Shown in pieces: positions 32,096 to 44,558 of a stretch of 44,857 bases of DNA (position 1 is its first letter; every line of letters starts with the position of its first letter). Under the pieces are notes generated by a model. The model had not been told where the DNA came from, did no database searches, and saw nothing but the letters and a program-made list of their open reading frames with translations. This stretch comes from Pseudomonadota bacterium (GTDB taxonomy: Bacteria; Pseudomonadota; Gammaproteobacteria; Burkholderiales; Burkholderiaceae_C), in the NCBI GenBank assembly GCA_023442945.1, contig JAEZWW010000066.1, positions 1-44,857 of the forward strand. Direction: 5' to 3'. The position numbers and the translations under genes were made by a program.

Positions 32096-35000
32096 TTACT
32101 CGGCAGCGCGTCCTTCGTCCACGCTCGGCACTTCGTCGGAGTCGCCGGCAACCGCTTCTGCCAACTCCGCGGCTTCGGCCTCAGCGATGGCACGGCGCTC
32201 AGCTTCGTCCATCTGGTCCTTGACCTTGCGCGCCTGGTGGTAAGCCAAGCCCGTACCCGCCGGGATCAGACGACCCACGATCACGTTCTCCTTCAGCCCA
32301 CGCAGCTCGTCGCGCTTGCCCATGATGGCAGCTTCGGTGAGCACGCGGGTGGTTTCCTGGAAGGAAGCTGCAGAGATGAACGAATCGGTCGAGAGCGAAG
32401 CCTTCGTGATGCCCAGCAACAGATTGGTGTAGGTCGCCGGAATCTTGCCTTCGGCGCGCAGGGCGTCGTTGGTGTCCAGCATCTCGCTGCGCTCGACCTG
32501 TTCGCCGGCGATGTAGCCGGACTCACCCGGGTTCTCGACCACGACGCGGCGCAGCATCTGGCGAACGATCACCTCGATGTGCTTGTCGTTGATCTTCACA
32601 CCTTGCAAGCGGTACACGTCCTGGACTTCGTCCACGATGTAGCGTGCCAGCTCTTCCATGCCCAGCAGGCGCAGGATGTCCTGCGGATCGGCCGGGCCGT
32701 CAACGATGCTTTCACCCTTGTTGACCACCTGACCTTCGTGGACCAGGATGTTCTTCTCCTTGGGAATCAGCTCTTCCCACACCTTGCCGTCCGGGTCGGT
32801 GATCTGCAGGCGGATCTTGCCCTTGGTTTCCTTGCCGAAGGACACGGTACCGGTCAACTCGGCCAGCACGCCCTTGTCCTTGGGCGAGCGGGCTTCGAAC
32901 AGCTCGGCCACGCGCGGCAGACCGCCCGTGATGTCGCGAGTCTTCTGGCCTTCGACCGGAATACGCGCCAGCACTTCGCCGGGACCCACGTCCTGGCCGT
33001 CACGCACCTGGATCAGCGCACCGACCTGGAAGCCGATGGTCACCGAGTGGTCGGTGCCAGGAATCTTGACTTCCTTGCCATCGGCGTCCACCAGCTTGAC
33101 CTGGGGGCGCACGATCTTGGCCGAGCCGCGACGTTTCGGGTCAATCACCACCAGCGTCGACAGGCCAGTGACCTCGTCCACCTGCTTGGCCACCGTGAGG
33201 CCTTCTTCCACATTCTCGAACTTCACCTGACCGGCGAATTCCGTGATGATGGGGCGCGTCAGCGGGTCCCAGTTGGCCAGCACCATGCCCGCCTTGATCG
33301 CCTGATCGGCCTTGATCGTCAGCGTGGCACCGTAAGGCACCTTGTGGCGCTCACGCTCGCGGCCGTGCTCGTCGTGCACGACGATCTCGCCGGACCGGGA
33401 AATCACCACCAGCTCGCCCTTGCTGTTGGTCACGTAGCGCATGGTCGGGTTGAAGCCGATCAGACCGTTGGACTTGGCTTCCACGCTGGACGCCACGGCG
33501 GCGCGCGAAGCGGCGCCACCGATGTGGAAGGTCCGCATCGTCAGCTGCGTGCCCGGCTCACCGATCGACTGCGCGGCGATCACACCCACGGCTTCGCCCT
33601 GGTTCACCAAGCCACCCCGGCCCAGATCGCGGCCGTAGCATTTGGCGCAGATACCAAAGCGCGTCGCGCAGGTCAGCGCAGTGCGCACGCGCACTTCGTC
33701 GATACCCGCGTTTTCGAGGTCGTCGATCGCGTCTTCGTCCAGCATCTGCCCGGCCTTGACCACGACTTCCTGCGTTTCGGGGTTGACCAGGTCTTCCGCG
33801 GCGCTGCGGCCCAGAATCCGGTCACGCAACGATTCGATGACCTCACCGCCTTCGACGATGGCACGCATGGCAGAGCCGTCGCTGGTACCGCAATCGATCT
33901 CGGTCACCACCAGGTCCTGCGTCACGTCGACCAGACGGCGCGTCAGGTAACCCGAGTTGGCCGTCTTCAGCGCCGTGTCGGCCAGACCCTTGCGGGCGCC
34001 GTGCGTCGAGATGAAGTACTGCAACACGTTCAGGCCTTCACGGAAGTTGGCCGTGATCGGCGTCTCGATGATCGAGCCGTCCGGCTTGGCCATCAGACCA
34101 CGCATCCCCGCCAGCTGGCGGATCTGCGCGGCGGAGCCGCGAGCACCGGAGTCGGCCATCATGTAGATGGAGTTGAACGACTCCTGGTCCACTTCCTTGC
34201 CGTTGCGGTCGGTGGTCTTTTGCTTGGCCAGCTGCTGCATCATGACCTTCGACACCTCGTCGCCAGCCTTGCCCCAGATATCCACCACCTTGTTGTAGCG
34301 CTCACCCGCAGTCACCAGACCGGACACGTACTGCTGCTCGATCTCTTTGACCTCGGCCTCGGCGCGTTCGATGATGCCGGCCTTTTGCGGCGGCACCAGC
34401 ATGTCGTCGATGGCGATCGAGATGCCCGCACGCGTCGCCAGGCGGAAGCCGTTTTGCAGCAGCTTGTCGGCGAACACCACGGTTTCCTTCAGACCACACT
34501 TGCGGAACGAGGCGTTAATGAGGCGCGAGATCTCCTTCTTCTTCAGCGCCTTGTTCATCAGCGCGAAAGGCAGGCCCTTCGGCAGGATTTCGGACAGCAG
34601 CGCGCGTCCGGCTGTGGTTTCCACCAGGCCGGTCGTCGGCACGAATTCGCCGGTCGTCTTGTCCTTGTTCCACTCGGTCAGGCGCACGGTGATCTTTGCG
34701 GTCAGCTCCAGCACACCGGCTTCCAGCGCGCGCTGGATTTCACCGACGTCGGAAAACACCATGCCTTCACCCTTGCCGTTGATGCGTTCACGGGTCGTGT
34801 AGTACAAGCCCAGCACAACGTCTTGCGACGGCACGATGGACGGCTCGCCCGAGGCAGGGAACAGCACGTTGTTGGACGCCAGCATCAGCGTGCGGGCTTC
34901 CATCTGGGCTTCCACCGACAGCGGCACGTGCACGGCCATCTGGTCACCGTCGAAGTCGGCGTTGAAGGCGGCACAGACCAGCGGGTGCAGCTGAATGGCC

Positions 35001-36328
35001 TTACCTTCGATCAGGATCGGCTCAAACGCCTGAATGCCCAGGCGGTGCAACGTTGGCGCGCGGTTCAGCAGCACCGGGTGCTCGGTGATGACCTCTTCCA
35101 GGATGTCCCACACCACCGGCGTGCCAGCTTCGACTTCCTTCTTGGCGGCCTTGATGGTCGTGGCAATGCCCATCGCCTCGAGGCGGGCGAAGATGAAGGG
35201 CTTGAACAACTCCAGCGCCATCAGCTTGGGCAGACCGCACTGGTGCAGCTTGAGCGTCGGGCCCACCGTAATCACCGAACGGCCCGAGTAGTCGACGCGC
35301 TTGCCCAGCAAGTTCTGGCGGAAACGACCGCTCTTGCCCTTGATCATGTCGGCCAGCGACTTCAGGGCGCGCTTGTTGGCGCCCGTCATCGCCTTGCCGC
35401 GGCGGCCGTTGTCCAGCAGGCTGTCCACGGCTTCCTGCAGCATGCGCTTTTCGTTGCGCGCGATGATTTCCGGTGCCTTCAGCTCCAACAGACGGCGCAG
35501 ACGCGAGTTGCGGTTGATGACGCGGCGGTAAAGGTCGTTCAGGTCGGACGTGGCGAAGCGGCCGCCATCCAGCGGCACCAGCGGACGCAGGTCCGGCGGC
35601 AGCACAGGCAGCACGTCCAGCACCATCCACTCGGGCTTGATGCCCGACTTCTTGAACGCTTCCAGGACCTTCAGGCGCTTGGCGTTCTTCTTGACCTTGA
35701 CTTCGGAGCCGGTCAGGTCGCCGCGCAGGCGTTCAATCTCGATGTCGAGGTCGATGGCTTCCAGCAGCTCCTTGACGCCTTCGGCACCCATGCGGGCCAC
35801 GAACTCGTCACCGTATTCCTTGCGCTTGGCGTCGTAGTCGTCCTCGCTCATGATGCTGCCCTTCTTCAGGGGCGTCATGCCGGGGTCGGTGACGACGTAG
35901 GCTTCGAAGTACAGCACGCGCTCGATGTCGCGCAGCGTCATGTCGAGCACCAGGCCCAGACGCGACGGCAGCGACTTCAGGAACCAGATGTGGGCGCAGG
36001 GCGCGGCCAGGTCGATGTGACCCATGCGCTCGCGGCGCACCTTGGTCTGCGTGACTTCCACGCCGCACTTTTCGCAGATCACGCCGCGGTGCTTGAGGCG
36101 CTTGTACTTGCCGCACAGGCACTCGTAGTCCTTGATCGGGCCAAAGATCTTGGCGCAGAACAGGCCGTCGCGCTCGGGCTTGAACGTGCGGTAGTTGATG
36201 GTCTCGGGCTTCTTCACCTCGCCGAAAGACCACGAACGGATCTTCTCGGGCGAAGCCAGACCGATGCGGATGGCGTCGAAGTGCTCATCCGGGGTGAATT
36301 GCTTGAACAGGTCGAGTAGCGATTTCAT
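32096..36328 (-). CDS. rpoC: RNA polymerase beta' subunit
   Basis: 1410 residues, close to 1407 in E. coli. Zinc finger CLCGKYKRLKHRGVICEKC near residue 70, catalytic NADFDGDQMAVH with the three Mg-binding aspartates near 460, trigger-loop region around MRTFHIGGAAS, and a second Cys cluster (CAKCYGRDLG). The C-terminus has an acidic/Ala-rich tail typical of the family. Start at ATG 36328 (MKSLLDLFKQF) follows AAGGA with eleven bases of spacing; an upstream ATG at 36349 is not conserved. It lies 130 bases downstream of rpoB, with a repeat copy and a hairpin in that gap. Confidence 0.98.
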   Translation of the reverse strand: MKSLLDLFKQFTPDEHFDAIRIGLASPEKIRSWSFGEVKKPETINYRTFKPERDGLFCAKIFGPIKDYECLCGKYKRLKHRGVICEKCGVEVTQTKVRRERMGHIDLAAPCAHIWFLKSLPSRLGLVLDMTLRDIERVLYFEAYVVTDPGMTPLKKGSIMSEDDYDAKRKEYGDEFVARMGAEGVKELLEAIDLDIEIERLRGDLTGSEVKVKKNAKRLKVLEAFKKSGIKPEWMVLDVLPVLPPDLRPLVPLDGGRFATSDLNDLYRRVINRNSRLRRLLELKAPEIIARNEKRMLQEAVDSLLDNGRRGKAMTGANKRALKSLADMIKGKSGRFRQNLLGKRVDYSGRSVITVGPTLKLHQCGLPKLMALELFKPFIFARLEAMGIATTIKAAKKEVEAGTPVVWDILEEVITEHPVLLNRAPTLHRLGIQAFEPILIEGKAIQLHPLVCAAFNADFDGDQMAVHVPLSVEAQMEARTLMLASNNVLFPASGEPSIVPSQDVVLGLYYTTRERINGKGEGMVFSDVGEIQRALEAGVLELTAKITVRLTEWNKDKTTGEFVPTTGLVETTAGRALLSEILPKGLPFALMNKALKKKEISRLINASFRKCGLKETVVFADKLLQNGFRLATRAGISIAIDDMLVPPQKAGIIERAEAEVKEIEQQYVSGLVTAGERYNKVVDIWGKAGDEVSKVMMQQLAKQKTTDRNGKEVDQESFNSIYMMADSGARGSAAQIRQLAGMRGLMAKPDGSIIETPITANFREGLNVLQYFISTHGARKGLADTALKTANSGYLTRRLVDVTQDLVVTEIDCGTSDGSAMRAIVEGGEVIESLRDRILGRSAAEDLVNPETQEVVVKAGQMLDEDAIDDLENAGIDEVRVRTALTCATRFGICAKCYGRDLGRGGLVNQGEAVGVIAAQSIGEPGTQLTMRTFHIGGAASRAAVASSVEAKSNGLIGFNPTMRYVTNSKGELVVISRSGEIVVHDEHGRERERHKVPYGATLTIKADQAIKAGMVLANWDPLTRPIITEFAGQVKFENVEEGLTVAKQVDEVTGLSTLVVIDPKRRGSAKIVRPQVKLVDADGKEVKIPGTDHSVTIGFQVGALIQVRDGQDVGPGEVLARIPVEGQKTRDITGGLPRVAELFEARSPKDKGVLAELTGTVSFGKETKGKIRLQITDPDGKVWEELIPKEKNILVHEGQVVNKGESIVDGPADPQDILRLLGMEELARYIVDEVQDVYRLQGVKINDKHIEVIVRQMLRRVVVENPGESGYIAGEQVERSEMLDTNDALRAEGKIPATYTNLLLGITKASLSTDSFISAASFQETTRVLTEAAIMGKRDELRGLKENVIVGRLIPAGTGLAYHQARKVKDQMDEAERRAIAEAEAAELAEAVAGDSDEVPSVDEGRAAE

Positions 36329-36345
36329 ATGACTCTTTCCTTGCT

Positions 36346-36405
36346 TCAAAAATAGTAGCTGGCCACGCTGATTGGACTAGGGCCAGAAGGTGAAAACACC
36401 TTCAA
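36346..36405 (+). repeat. Dispersed repeat copy R8, in the rpoB-rpoC spacer, with hairpin
   Basis: On the plus strand: TTCAAAAATAGTAGCTGGCC, then ACGCTGATTGGACTAGGGCC and AGAAGG. Several bases of the core are changed (ACGCTG for GCGCAG), so it is an older or divergent copy. Its right end adjoins a perfect stem GAAGGTG-aaaa-CACCTTC (36386-36403). It lies antisense to the rpoBC message. Confidence 0.7.
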
Positions 36406-36458
36406 CTGCATATCCACCATGCGCAGGCAGCTTTCCTTTTTGATGGGGGTGCTTGGCC

Positions 36459-40571
<4,113 letters not shown>

Positions 40572-40797
40572 GAAATCTCCGGGCGGTGAACTGGGTGTCC
40601 TGGACATCTGGCGACTAGGCATCAGGCGGGGCGCGCAGGCCTGATGATTGCTTGGTGGCTGGCCACTACCAGCCGATGGCGGACGACCGCGCGTTGCACG
40701 CGGTCCGAACCAAGTGGTCTTCTGCAGTCGGGATCAGAAGACACTTGAAAACCACTGCCGGGCAGGGGTTTTCAGGTGCGCTCTGAAAAGCGCAAAA

Positions 40798-40819
40798 GGC
40801 TGGTTCGTGAGAACCAGCC
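40798..40819 (-). terminator. Partial terminator/attenuator before rpoB
   Basis: GGCTGGTTC-tcac-GAACCAGCC on the minus strand, a perfect 9-bp stem followed by TTTTGCGCTTTT. It lies between rplL and rpoB and would reduce read-through into rpoBC, as the known attenuator does in enterobacteria. Confidence 0.6.
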
Positions 40820-40865
40820 CGCAAACCGGGTGAACTGAGCCGGGGAAACGGTGATATGAGAGGGG

Positions 40866-40895
40866 AAAAGGCGCCACCAGCGTAACTGAGGGCGC
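40866..40895 (-). terminator. Terminator-like hairpin after rplL
   Basis: On the minus strand GCGCC pairs with GGCGC across a 15-base loop and CTTTTCCCC follows, 45 bases beyond the rplL stop. The stem is short, so termination is likely partial. Confidence 0.4.
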
Positions 40896-40939
40896 TTTCT
40901 CCCGCTTCAAGCCCGTATGGCCGGTCAGTTCGGGCCGAC

Positions 40940-41320
40940 TTACTTGAGCTCGACCTTGGCGCCGGCTTCTTCCAGCTTCTTCTTGGCGGCTTCGGCGTCG
41001 GCCTTGGCCATGCCTTCCTTGACGGGCTTCGGTGCGCCGTCCACCAGGTCCTTGGCTTCTTTCAAGCCCAGGCCGGTGATTTCGCGCACGGCCTTGATGA
41101 CCGACACCTTGTTGGCGCCGGCTTCGGTCAGCACCACGTTGAATTCGGTCTTCTCTTCAGCAGCAGCTGCGCCACCGCCAGCGCCACCGCCAGCAGCGGG
41201 TGCAGCCATGGCTGCAGCGCTCACGCCAAATTTCTCTTCGATGGCTTTCACCAGGTCGTTGAGTTCCATGACCGTCATGCTGTCCAGCGAGGTCAGAAAT
41301 GCGTCTTTATCGAATGCCAT
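40940..41320 (-). CDS. rplL: 50S ribosomal protein L7/L12
   Basis: 126 residues. N-terminal dimerisation domain (LTSLDSMTVMELNDLVKAIE), flexible Ala/Gly hinge (AAPAAGGGAGGGAAAAEE, about 38-55) and the C-terminal factor-binding domain (NKVSVIKAVREITGLGLKEA). It recruits EF-Tu and EF-G to the ribosome stalk through L10. It follows rplJ after 45 bases. The extended hinge glycines are typical of this bacterial group. Confidence 0.98.
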   Translation of the reverse strand: MAFDKDAFLTSLDSMTVMELNDLVKAIEEKFGVSAAAMAAPAAGGGAGGGAAAAEEKTEFNVVLTEAGANKVSVIKAVREITGLGLKEAKDLVDGAPKPVKEGMAKADAEAAKKKLEEAGAKVELK

Positions 41321-41365
41321 TTTGATTTCCTAAAACAGTTTGGTAACGAGCGGATGCGCGCCCTA

Positions 41366-41872
41366 TCAGGCAGCAGCCGGCTCGCCTTCGCCCTTCTTGG
41401 CCGCCAGTGCACCCAGCACCACAGCGGTGCGGGAGATCGGCGACATGAGCAAGCCACACAGTTGGGCCAGCAGCACTTCCTTGCTGGGAATGCTGGCCAG
41501 CTCTTTCACGCCGTTTGCATCCAGGGCTTTGCCACCGTAAACGCCACCGCGAATCACCAGCTTGTCGTTGGTTTTCGCGAAATCGGCCACCACGCGAGCG
41601 GCGGCCACGGCGTCTTCGGAGAAGCCATAGATCAGCGGACCGGTCATCTGGTCGCCAGCCACTTCGAAACTGCTGCCAGCGACAGCACGGCGGGCCAGCG
41701 TGTTTTTCAACACACTCAGGGCCACGCCATTGCTGCGCGCTTCGTTGCGCAGTTTGGTCATGTCAGCGACCGTGATGCCGCGGTATTCCGCCATCACAAG
41801 CGTTTGAGCTTTACCCGCGAGGTCGGTCACGTCTTTGATGACCGCTTCTTTCTCACTGCGATTCAGACTCAA
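41366..41872 (-). CDS. rplJ: 50S ribosomal protein L10 (TTG start)
   Basis: 168 residues, MSLNRSEKEAVIKDVTDLAG, with the family's EYRGITVADMTKLR, RSNGVALSVLKNTLARRA and a C-terminal helix for L7/L12 dimers. The codon for Met1 is TTG (41870-41872); AAGGAG lies six bases before it and supports this start. It anchors L7/L12 and, with L12, represses its own message by binding its leader. Upstream is a 261-base structured leader. Confidence 0.96.
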   Translation of the reverse strand: MSLNRSEKEAVIKDVTDLAGKAQTLVMAEYRGITVADMTKLRNEARSNGVALSVLKNTLARRAVAGSSFEVAGDQMTGPLIYGFSEDAVAAARVVADFAKTNDKLVIRGGVYGGKALDANGVKELASIPSKEVLLAQLCGLLMSPISRTAVVLGALAAKKGEGEPAAA

Positions 41873-42133
41873 GGTCTACTCCTTCAAATTGCGTTCCTGG
41901 GCCGACTCCCGGAAATCGGGGTGGGCCGCAGAACGCGCCTACTTGCAGCGACCTACTGCTTCAGGAAAATCCTTTGCAGCGGGCTCGCCATCTGCGCTGA
42001 CAGCTCCTGAATTAAGAGCAATTAAGTGCACAAGGCACGCCAGCGGTCTTGGATGGCCCGGGGCGAAAAACTGCCTCGCCCCGGCCCACCACACCGGAAG
42101 CCGCCCCGCGAAGGGCGGCCTCCGAATTCACTT
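41873..42133 (-). promoter_or_regulatory. rplJ leader region, with hairpins
   Basis: 261 bases between rplA and rplJ. On the minus strand it carries the stem GCCGCCC/GGGCGGC (42100-42119) just after rplA, then CCGGGGCGA/TCGCCCCGG (42058-42084, perfect 9 bp, loop GGCAGTTTT), then repeat copy R9, then the rplJ ribosome-binding site. The first hairpin could be a weak rplA terminator. In other bacteria an L10-(L12)4 complex binds such a leader to repress rplJL; whether this one holds that fold needs a covariance search. Confidence 0.6.
41986..42028 (-). repeat. Dispersed repeat copy R9, in the rplJ leader
   Basis: On the minus strand: TTGCTCTTAATTCAGGAGCTG then TCAGCGCAGATGG. It shares TTCAGGAGCTG with copy R2. 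It lies in transcribed leader RNA, on the sense strand of rplJ. Confidence 0.6.
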
Positions 42134-42829
42134 TCAAGCGTTGATGCTTTGCGTATCGACGCGCACGCCGACACCCATGGTGCTGGACACCGCGACCTTG
42201 CGCAGGTACACGCCCTTGCTGGTGGCCGGCTTGGCTTTGTTCAGGGCCTCAACCAGCGCCGCCAGGTTGCCCTGCAGCTTGTCGGTGTCGAACGAACGGC
42301 GACCGATCGTGCCGTGCACGATACCGGCCTTGTCCACGCGGAACTGCACCTGACCGGCCTTGGCGTTCTTCACGGCCTGGGCCACGTCCGGCGTCACGGT
42401 GCCGACCTTCGGGTTCGGCATCAAACCGCGCGGGCCCAGGATCTGGCCCAGCGTACCCACGACACGCATGGCGTCGGGGGCGGCGATGACCACGTCGAAC
42501 GGCATGTTGCCGGCCTTGACCTGCTCGGCCAGGTCGTCCATGCCCACCACGTCGGCGCCAGCGGCCTTGGCTTCGTCGGCCTTGGCGCCCTGGGCGAACA
42601 CGGCGACGCGCTTGGTCTTGCCGGTGCCGTTGGGCAGCACGACGGCGCCACGCACCACCTGGTCGGATTTCTTGGCGTCGATGCCCAGCTGCACAGCCAC
42701 GTCGATGGACTCATCGAACTTGGCCGTCGCGTGCTTTTTCACCAGCTCGATGGCGTCAGCCAGCGGGTACAGCTTGGTGGACTCGACAACGCCTTCCTGG
42801 GCCTTTTGTTTCTTGGTCAGCTTGGCCAT
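42134..42829 (-). CDS. rplA: 50S ribosomal protein L1
   Basis: 231 residues, with VVLPNGTGKTKRVAVFAQG, LGQILGPRGLMPNPKVGTVT and the C-terminal rRNA-contact region KAGQVQFRVDKAGIVHGTIG. Part of the mobile L1 stalk of the 50S subunit, and a translational repressor of rplKA in other bacteria. It starts two bases after rplK ends, so the two are translationally linked. No irregularity. Confidence 0.98.
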   Translation of the reverse strand: MAKLTKKQKAQEGVVESTKLYPLADAIELVKKHATAKFDESIDVAVQLGIDAKKSDQVVRGAVVLPNGTGKTKRVAVFAQGAKADEAKAAGADVVGMDDLAEQVKAGNMPFDVVIAAPDAMRVVGTLGQILGPRGLMPNPKVGTVTPDVAQAVKNAKAGQVQFRVDKAGIVHGTIGRRSFDTDKLQGNLAALVEALNKAKPATSKGVYLRKVAVSSTMGVGVRVDTQSINA

Positions 42830-42830
42830 C

Positions 42831-43262
42831 TCACACGCCCTCCACAGACACGCCCATCGAACGGGCGGAACCGGCGATCGTGCGCACAGCGGCGTCCAGA
42901 TCGGCAGCGGTCATGTCTTTCATTTTGGTCTTGGCGATTTCTTCCAGCTGAGCGCGGGTGATCTTGCCGACCTTGTCGGTGTTCGGCTTGGCCGAGCCCT
43001 TGTCCAGCTTGATGGCCTTCTTGATCAGGACGGCCGCCGGCGGCGTCTTGATGATGAAGGTGAAGCTCTTGTCCGCGAACGCGGTGATCACCACCGGCAG
43101 CGGCAGGCCAGGTTCCATGCCTTGGGTCTGCGCGTTGAACGCCTTGCAGAACTCCATGATGTTCAGGCCACGCTGACCGAGCGCGGGACCGATGGGTGGC
43201 GAGGGGTTGGCCTTGCCAGCCGGCACTTGCAGCTTGATGAAGCCGACGATTTTCTTCGCCAT
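42831..43262 (-). CDS. rplK: 50S ribosomal protein L11
   Basis: 143 residues, starting MAKKIVGFIKLQVPAGKANP with PPIGPALGQRGLNIMEFCKA and the C-terminal GSARSMGVSVEGV. It forms part of the GTPase-associated centre. Preceded by AAGGAGAA at a good spacing. It follows nusG after 125 bases that include a repeat copy, and leads directly into rplA. Confidence 0.98.
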   Translation of the reverse strand: MAKKIVGFIKLQVPAGKANPSPPIGPALGQRGLNIMEFCKAFNAQTQGMEPGLPLPVVITAFADKSFTFIIKTPPAAVLIKKAIKLDKGSAKPNTDKVGKITRAQLEEIAKTKMKDMTAADLDAAVRTIAGSARSMGVSVEGV

Positions 43263-43324
43263 GCTTTTTCTCCTTGCGGGTTCAAACGCTTAGGGCTCGC
43301 GCCTCAAAGCTCCCCGGGGTTGTG

Positions 43325-43390
43325 GGCTCTAAGTAAAAACCGCCGCTTGCGCAGAGCCAGAAAGCGCAAGCAGCTATCAAAACAATATCA
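43325..43390 (-). repeat. Dispersed repeat copy R10, in the nusG-rplK spacer
   Basis: On the minus strand: GATATTGTTTTGATAGCTGC, then TTGCGCTTTCTGG, then CTCTGCGCAAGCGGCGG. The left flank and TAGCTGCTTGCGC core match other copies; the right part differs and makes an inverted repeat GCTTGCGC...GCGCAAGC, so the element can form a hairpin in the nusG-rplK message. It overlaps the nusG stop. Confidence 0.75.
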
Positions 43391-43969
43391 AGCCTTTTCG
43401 ACTTGAGCGAATTCCAGCTCAACCGGCGTGGCACGACCAAAGATCGTGACCGAGACGCGCATCTTGCTTTTCTCGTAGTTGACCTCTTCCACCGTACCGT
43501 TGAAGTCGGTGAACGGGCCTTCCTTGACGCGAACGTACTCGCCCACTTCAAATTCGACCTTGTGGCGCGGCTTCTCCGTGCCTTCCTGCATCTGGTTGAC
43601 GATCTTCATGACATCGTCTTCCGAGATGGGGGCGGGTCGGTTCTTGGCGCCACCCACAAAGCCAGTCACCTTGTTGGTGTGCTTGACCAAGTGCCAGGAC
43701 TCGTCGTCCATGACCATTTCGACCAGGACGTAGCCGGGGAAAAATTTGCGCTCGGTGGTGCGCTTCTGGCCGTTCTTGACCTCGACCACCTCTTCTGTCG
43801 GCACCATGATGCGACCGAATTTGTCCTGCATGCCGGCGCGGTTCACGCGCTCCAGGATGTTGCGTTCCACCGCCTTTTCCATGCCGGAATAGGCGTGCAC
43901 CACGTACCACTTCAGGTCGGGGTTGCGCGATTCGCCCGCGGCGATTTCGTTGACTGCGGTGTCGCTCAT
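43388..43969 (-). CDS. nusG: Transcription termination/antitermination protein NusG
   Basis: 193 residues. The N-terminal NGN domain (WYVVHAYSGMEKAVERNI, FFPGYVLVEMVMDD) binds RNA polymerase and the C-terminal KOW domain (VGEYVRVKEGPFTDFNGTVE) binds Rho or S10. A short Ala/Glu-rich N-terminal extension precedes it. Its ATG overlaps the secE stop (TAATG). The stop lies at the edge of repeat copy R10. Confidence 0.98.
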   Translation of the reverse strand: MSDTAVNEIAAGESRNPDLKWYVVHAYSGMEKAVERNILERVNRAGMQDKFGRIMVPTEEVVEVKNGQKRTTERKFFPGYVLVEMVMDDESWHLVKHTNKVTGFVGGAKNRPAPISEDDVMKIVNQMQEGTEKPRHKVEFEVGEYVRVKEGPFTDFNGTVEEVNYEKSKMRVSVTIFGRATPVELEFAQVEKA

Positions 43970-44352
43970 TAGCCTCTCCAGCGCAGGATCAGGTCATAAA
44001 AGACCCATTCCAGCGTCTTGTCCGTCAACCACAGAAAGAGCGCCATGACCACCGCGAACGCAAACACGAACGCGGTGGTCTGCATGGTCTCCTTGCGCGT
44101 CGGCCAGACGACCTTCTGCACTTCGCGCCAGGAATCGCGACCGAAGGCCACCAGGCGCTTGCCGGATTCGGACGTGAAGAAGACCACCGCCGCCAGCACC
44201 AGACCAACGATCAAACCACCCCACTGGATGGCTGCGCCCTGGGCTGCCAGCATATAGAAGGCGACCAAGGCCCCGATGACCAGCAACACCACAGCCGCCA
44301 GACGCATTTTTTCCGCGCTGGAGGTAACGGTTTCGACTTGAGTGCTCGCCAT
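43969..44352 (-). CDS. secE: Preprotein translocase subunit SecE
   Basis: 127 residues with three membrane helices (MRLAAVVLLVIGALVAFYM, GLIVGLVLAAVVFF, and a third ending FAVVMALFLWL) and the conserved cytoplasmic amphipathic segment SWREVQKVVWPTRKET. It clamps SecY in the SecYEG channel. The three-helix form is like that of E. coli. The gene lies between tRNA-Trp and nusG and overlaps nusG by one base. Confidence 0.97.
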   Translation of the reverse strand: MASTQVETVTSSAEKMRLAAVVLLVIGALVAFYMLAAQGAAIQWGGLIVGLVLAAVVFFTSESGKRLVAFGRDSWREVQKVVWPTRKETMQTTAFVFAFAVVMALFLWLTDKTLEWVFYDLILRWRG

Positions 44353-44419
44353 ACTGGGCTTTGTTCCGTGGGCAGAGGCTCAACCTCTGCTGCAAAAATT
44401 CAAAACGTCAAGACACGCA

Positions 44420-44445
44420 AGCCCGCCTCGGGATTCGGGCGGGCT
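44420..44445 (-). terminator. Hairpin between tRNA-Trp and secE
   Basis: On the minus strand AGCCCGCC-cgaatcccga-GGCGGGCT is a perfect 8-bp stem, 27 bases after the tRNA. It lacks a T-run; it may help define the tRNA 3' end or reduce read-through into secE. Confidence 0.4.
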
Positions 44446-44471
44446 GCGGCTTGGCGATGCCACCGATCAGG

Positions 44472-44547
44472 TGGCAGGGGCAGTAGGAATCGAACCTACA
44501 ACCTTCGGTTTTGGAGACCGACGCTCTGCCAATTGAGCTATACCCCT
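44472..44547 (-). tRNA. tRNA-Trp (CCA)
   Basis: 76 bases with encoded 3' CCA. Acceptor AGGGGTA/TGCCCCT with discriminator G, D-arm GCTC/GAGC, anticodon stem TCGGT/ACCGA with CTCCAAA (anticodon CCA), and T-arm GTAGG/CCTAC. It lies between tuf and secE, the usual place in this gene block. Confidence 0.97.
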
Positions 44548-44558
44548 AGACCTCGTTC

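Larger units (their letters stand above)
40572..40939 (-). promoter_or_regulatory. Structured rplL-rpoB spacer with a series of hairpins
   Basis: 368 bases without a gene. Perfect or near-perfect inverted repeats occur at 40621-40645 (ATCAGGC/GCCTGAT), 40657-40674 (GGCTGG/CCAGCC), 40685-40705 (GACCGCG/CGCGGTC), 40717-40742 (GTCTTCT/AGAAGAC), 40747-40773 (GAAAACC/GGTTTTC with an inner CTGC/GCAG), and 40798-40819 (a 9-bp terminator-like stem); one more, near the rplL end, is listed separately. In E. coli this spacer holds a partial attenuator and an RNase III cleavage site, so a similar role is likely. Confidence 0.7.

Noticed and set aside
32237..36319. A 1360-residue open frame on the plus strand opposite rpoC, and similar ones opposite rpoB, the oxidoreductase and DUF1631 genes
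   Set aside because: They mirror the true genes in GC-rich DNA, are full of His/Gln/Arg/Val, lack domains and ribosome-binding sites, and the reverse strands encode well-known proteins.
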